Source: an uncultured Leuconostoc sp. (GTDB lineage: Bacteria; Bacillota; Bacilli; Lactobacillales; Lactobacillaceae). Taken from it: 6,117 bases of DNA. The translations under genes and the position numbers were made by a program. The notes beneath the pieces were generated by a model. That model was given only the letters and a program-made list of their open reading frames with translations, was not told the DNA's origin and did not search any database. Of the stretch, positions 5,617 to 6,117 are shown one piece after another. Each line of letters begins with the position of its first letter. Position 1 is the stretch's first letter. Where the stretch lies: NCBI GenBank assembly GCA_900554745.1, contig USIU01000076.1:1-6117 (forward strand). The letters are read 5' to 3'.

Positions 5617-6117
5617 ATGACGAAACCATTGCAACATTTTTTGACAACATTCGTACCGGAACATTATGATGTTTATCTGGATATTGATCGCCAAAAACAG
5701 CACATTAGCGGCCAAACGACCATTTTTGGTCAGGCGTTGACGCGTCAAATTTTGTTACATCAGCGTGGGCTCAAAATCCAAACGGTCACCGTCAATGGGC
5801 AAGCAATGGCCTTTAATACACAGGATGAACAAGACGCGTTAATGATTTCTAACGTCCCTTTGGGTGACATTCAAATTGTTATCACTTATGAAACAGTTTT
5901 AACCGCAACGTTGATGGGTATCTATCCGGCAGATTATGAAGTCGATGGCGTTAAAAAGCAGATTGTGTTGACACAGTTTGAATCTAGTGGTGCGCGTGAG
6001 GCCTTTCCAGGGATTGATGAACCAGCGGCCAAAGCGACTTTTGATTTGGCGATGAAGTATGACGAGCAACCGCACGAAACCATTTTGGCGAATATGCCAG
6101 AAACGCACGTTGCCGAC
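5617..6117 (+). CDS. pepN: Aminopeptidase N (M1 family metallopeptidase), N-terminal part
   Basis: The gene is open at the right edge; 167 codons are visible of a protein that in this family is usually about 840-870 residues. The visible part is the N-terminal beta-sandwich domain: HFLTTFVPEHYDVYLDIDR (7-25), the MGIY segment, and the family signature TQFESSGAREAFPGIDEPAAKATF (in the range 119-142). Gln120 and Glu122 match the Q-x-E that in E. coli PepN contacts the substrate amino terminus. The GAMEN and HExxH zinc motifs would lie beyond the window. PepN removes N-terminal residues from peptides in the cytosol and is a major peptidase of lactic acid bacteria. The usual Cys of the FPC-DEP motif is Gly here (132). 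The start is fixed by a strong SD. The call is secure, although activity cannot be judged from this fragment. Confidence 0.92.
   Translation, partial: MTKPLQHFLTTFVPEHYDVYLDIDRQKQHISGQTTIFGQALTRQILLHQRGLKIQTVTVNGQAMAFNTQDEQDALMISNVPLGDIQIVITYETVLTATLMGIYPADYEVDGVKKQIVLTQFESSGAREAFPGIDEPAAKATFDLAMKYDEQPHETILANMPETHVAD

Noticed and set aside
1..6117. Search for a defence system, mobile element, CRISPR array, tRNA, rRNA or riboswitch
   Set aside because: All coding space is filled by recognisable housekeeping or metabolic genes, and the gaps are too short and lack the hallmark repeats or conserved cores.

Overview
The window reads as ordinary low-to-moderate GC Firmicute chromosome, most likely a lactic acid bacterium of the Lactobacillaceae (Leuconostoc/Weissella-like). 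The main reasons are the core gene order PhoH-like ATPase, ybeY, dgkA, era, recO, the purine-rich Shine-Dalgarno (SD) sites, a TTG start, a compact layout, and an M1 aminopeptidase of lactic-acid-bacterial PepN type. The genus assignment is inference from gene order and protein style; no search was run. Every recognisable gene lies on the + strand.

Layout: (1) 2-187 is the 3' end of an ammonium transporter gene, closed by a clean Rho-independent terminator at 186-207. (2) An extended -10 promoter (209-217) lies just after the terminator T-run and probably starts the next transcription unit. (3) 250-2171 holds three overlapping genes: PhoH-like ATPase, ybeY (16S rRNA maturation endonuclease) and dgkA (undecaprenol/diacylglycerol kinase). 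(4) 2172-2284 is a 113-base gap with a perfect 17-base palindrome, a tandem CTATCA, and an SD-like run that has no start codon at normal distance. (5) 2285-4032 holds era and recO. (6) 4029-4997 is a cytoplasmic L-asparaginase whose ATG overlaps the recO stop codon. (7) 5019-5591 is a histidine-phosphatase-family protein. (8) 5617 to the window end is the N-terminal third or less of aminopeptidase N.

The genes work together in part. YbeY and Era both act on 16S rRNA 3'-end maturation and small-subunit assembly. DgkA recycles undecaprenol or diacylglycerol for envelope synthesis. RecO loads RecA in recombinational repair. Asparaginase and PepN fit amino-acid and peptide nitrogen use, and the upstream ammonium transporter also concerns nitrogen, though it belongs to a separate transcript.

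I found no new multi-gene system, mobile element, CRISPR array, tRNA or rRNA. The observations most worth checking are: near-absence of cysteine (2 in about 1,956 residues), a RecO that has lost every zinc-ligand cysteine, the structured and poorly explained leader of era, and the AT-richer histidine phosphatase gene that carries both cysteines.
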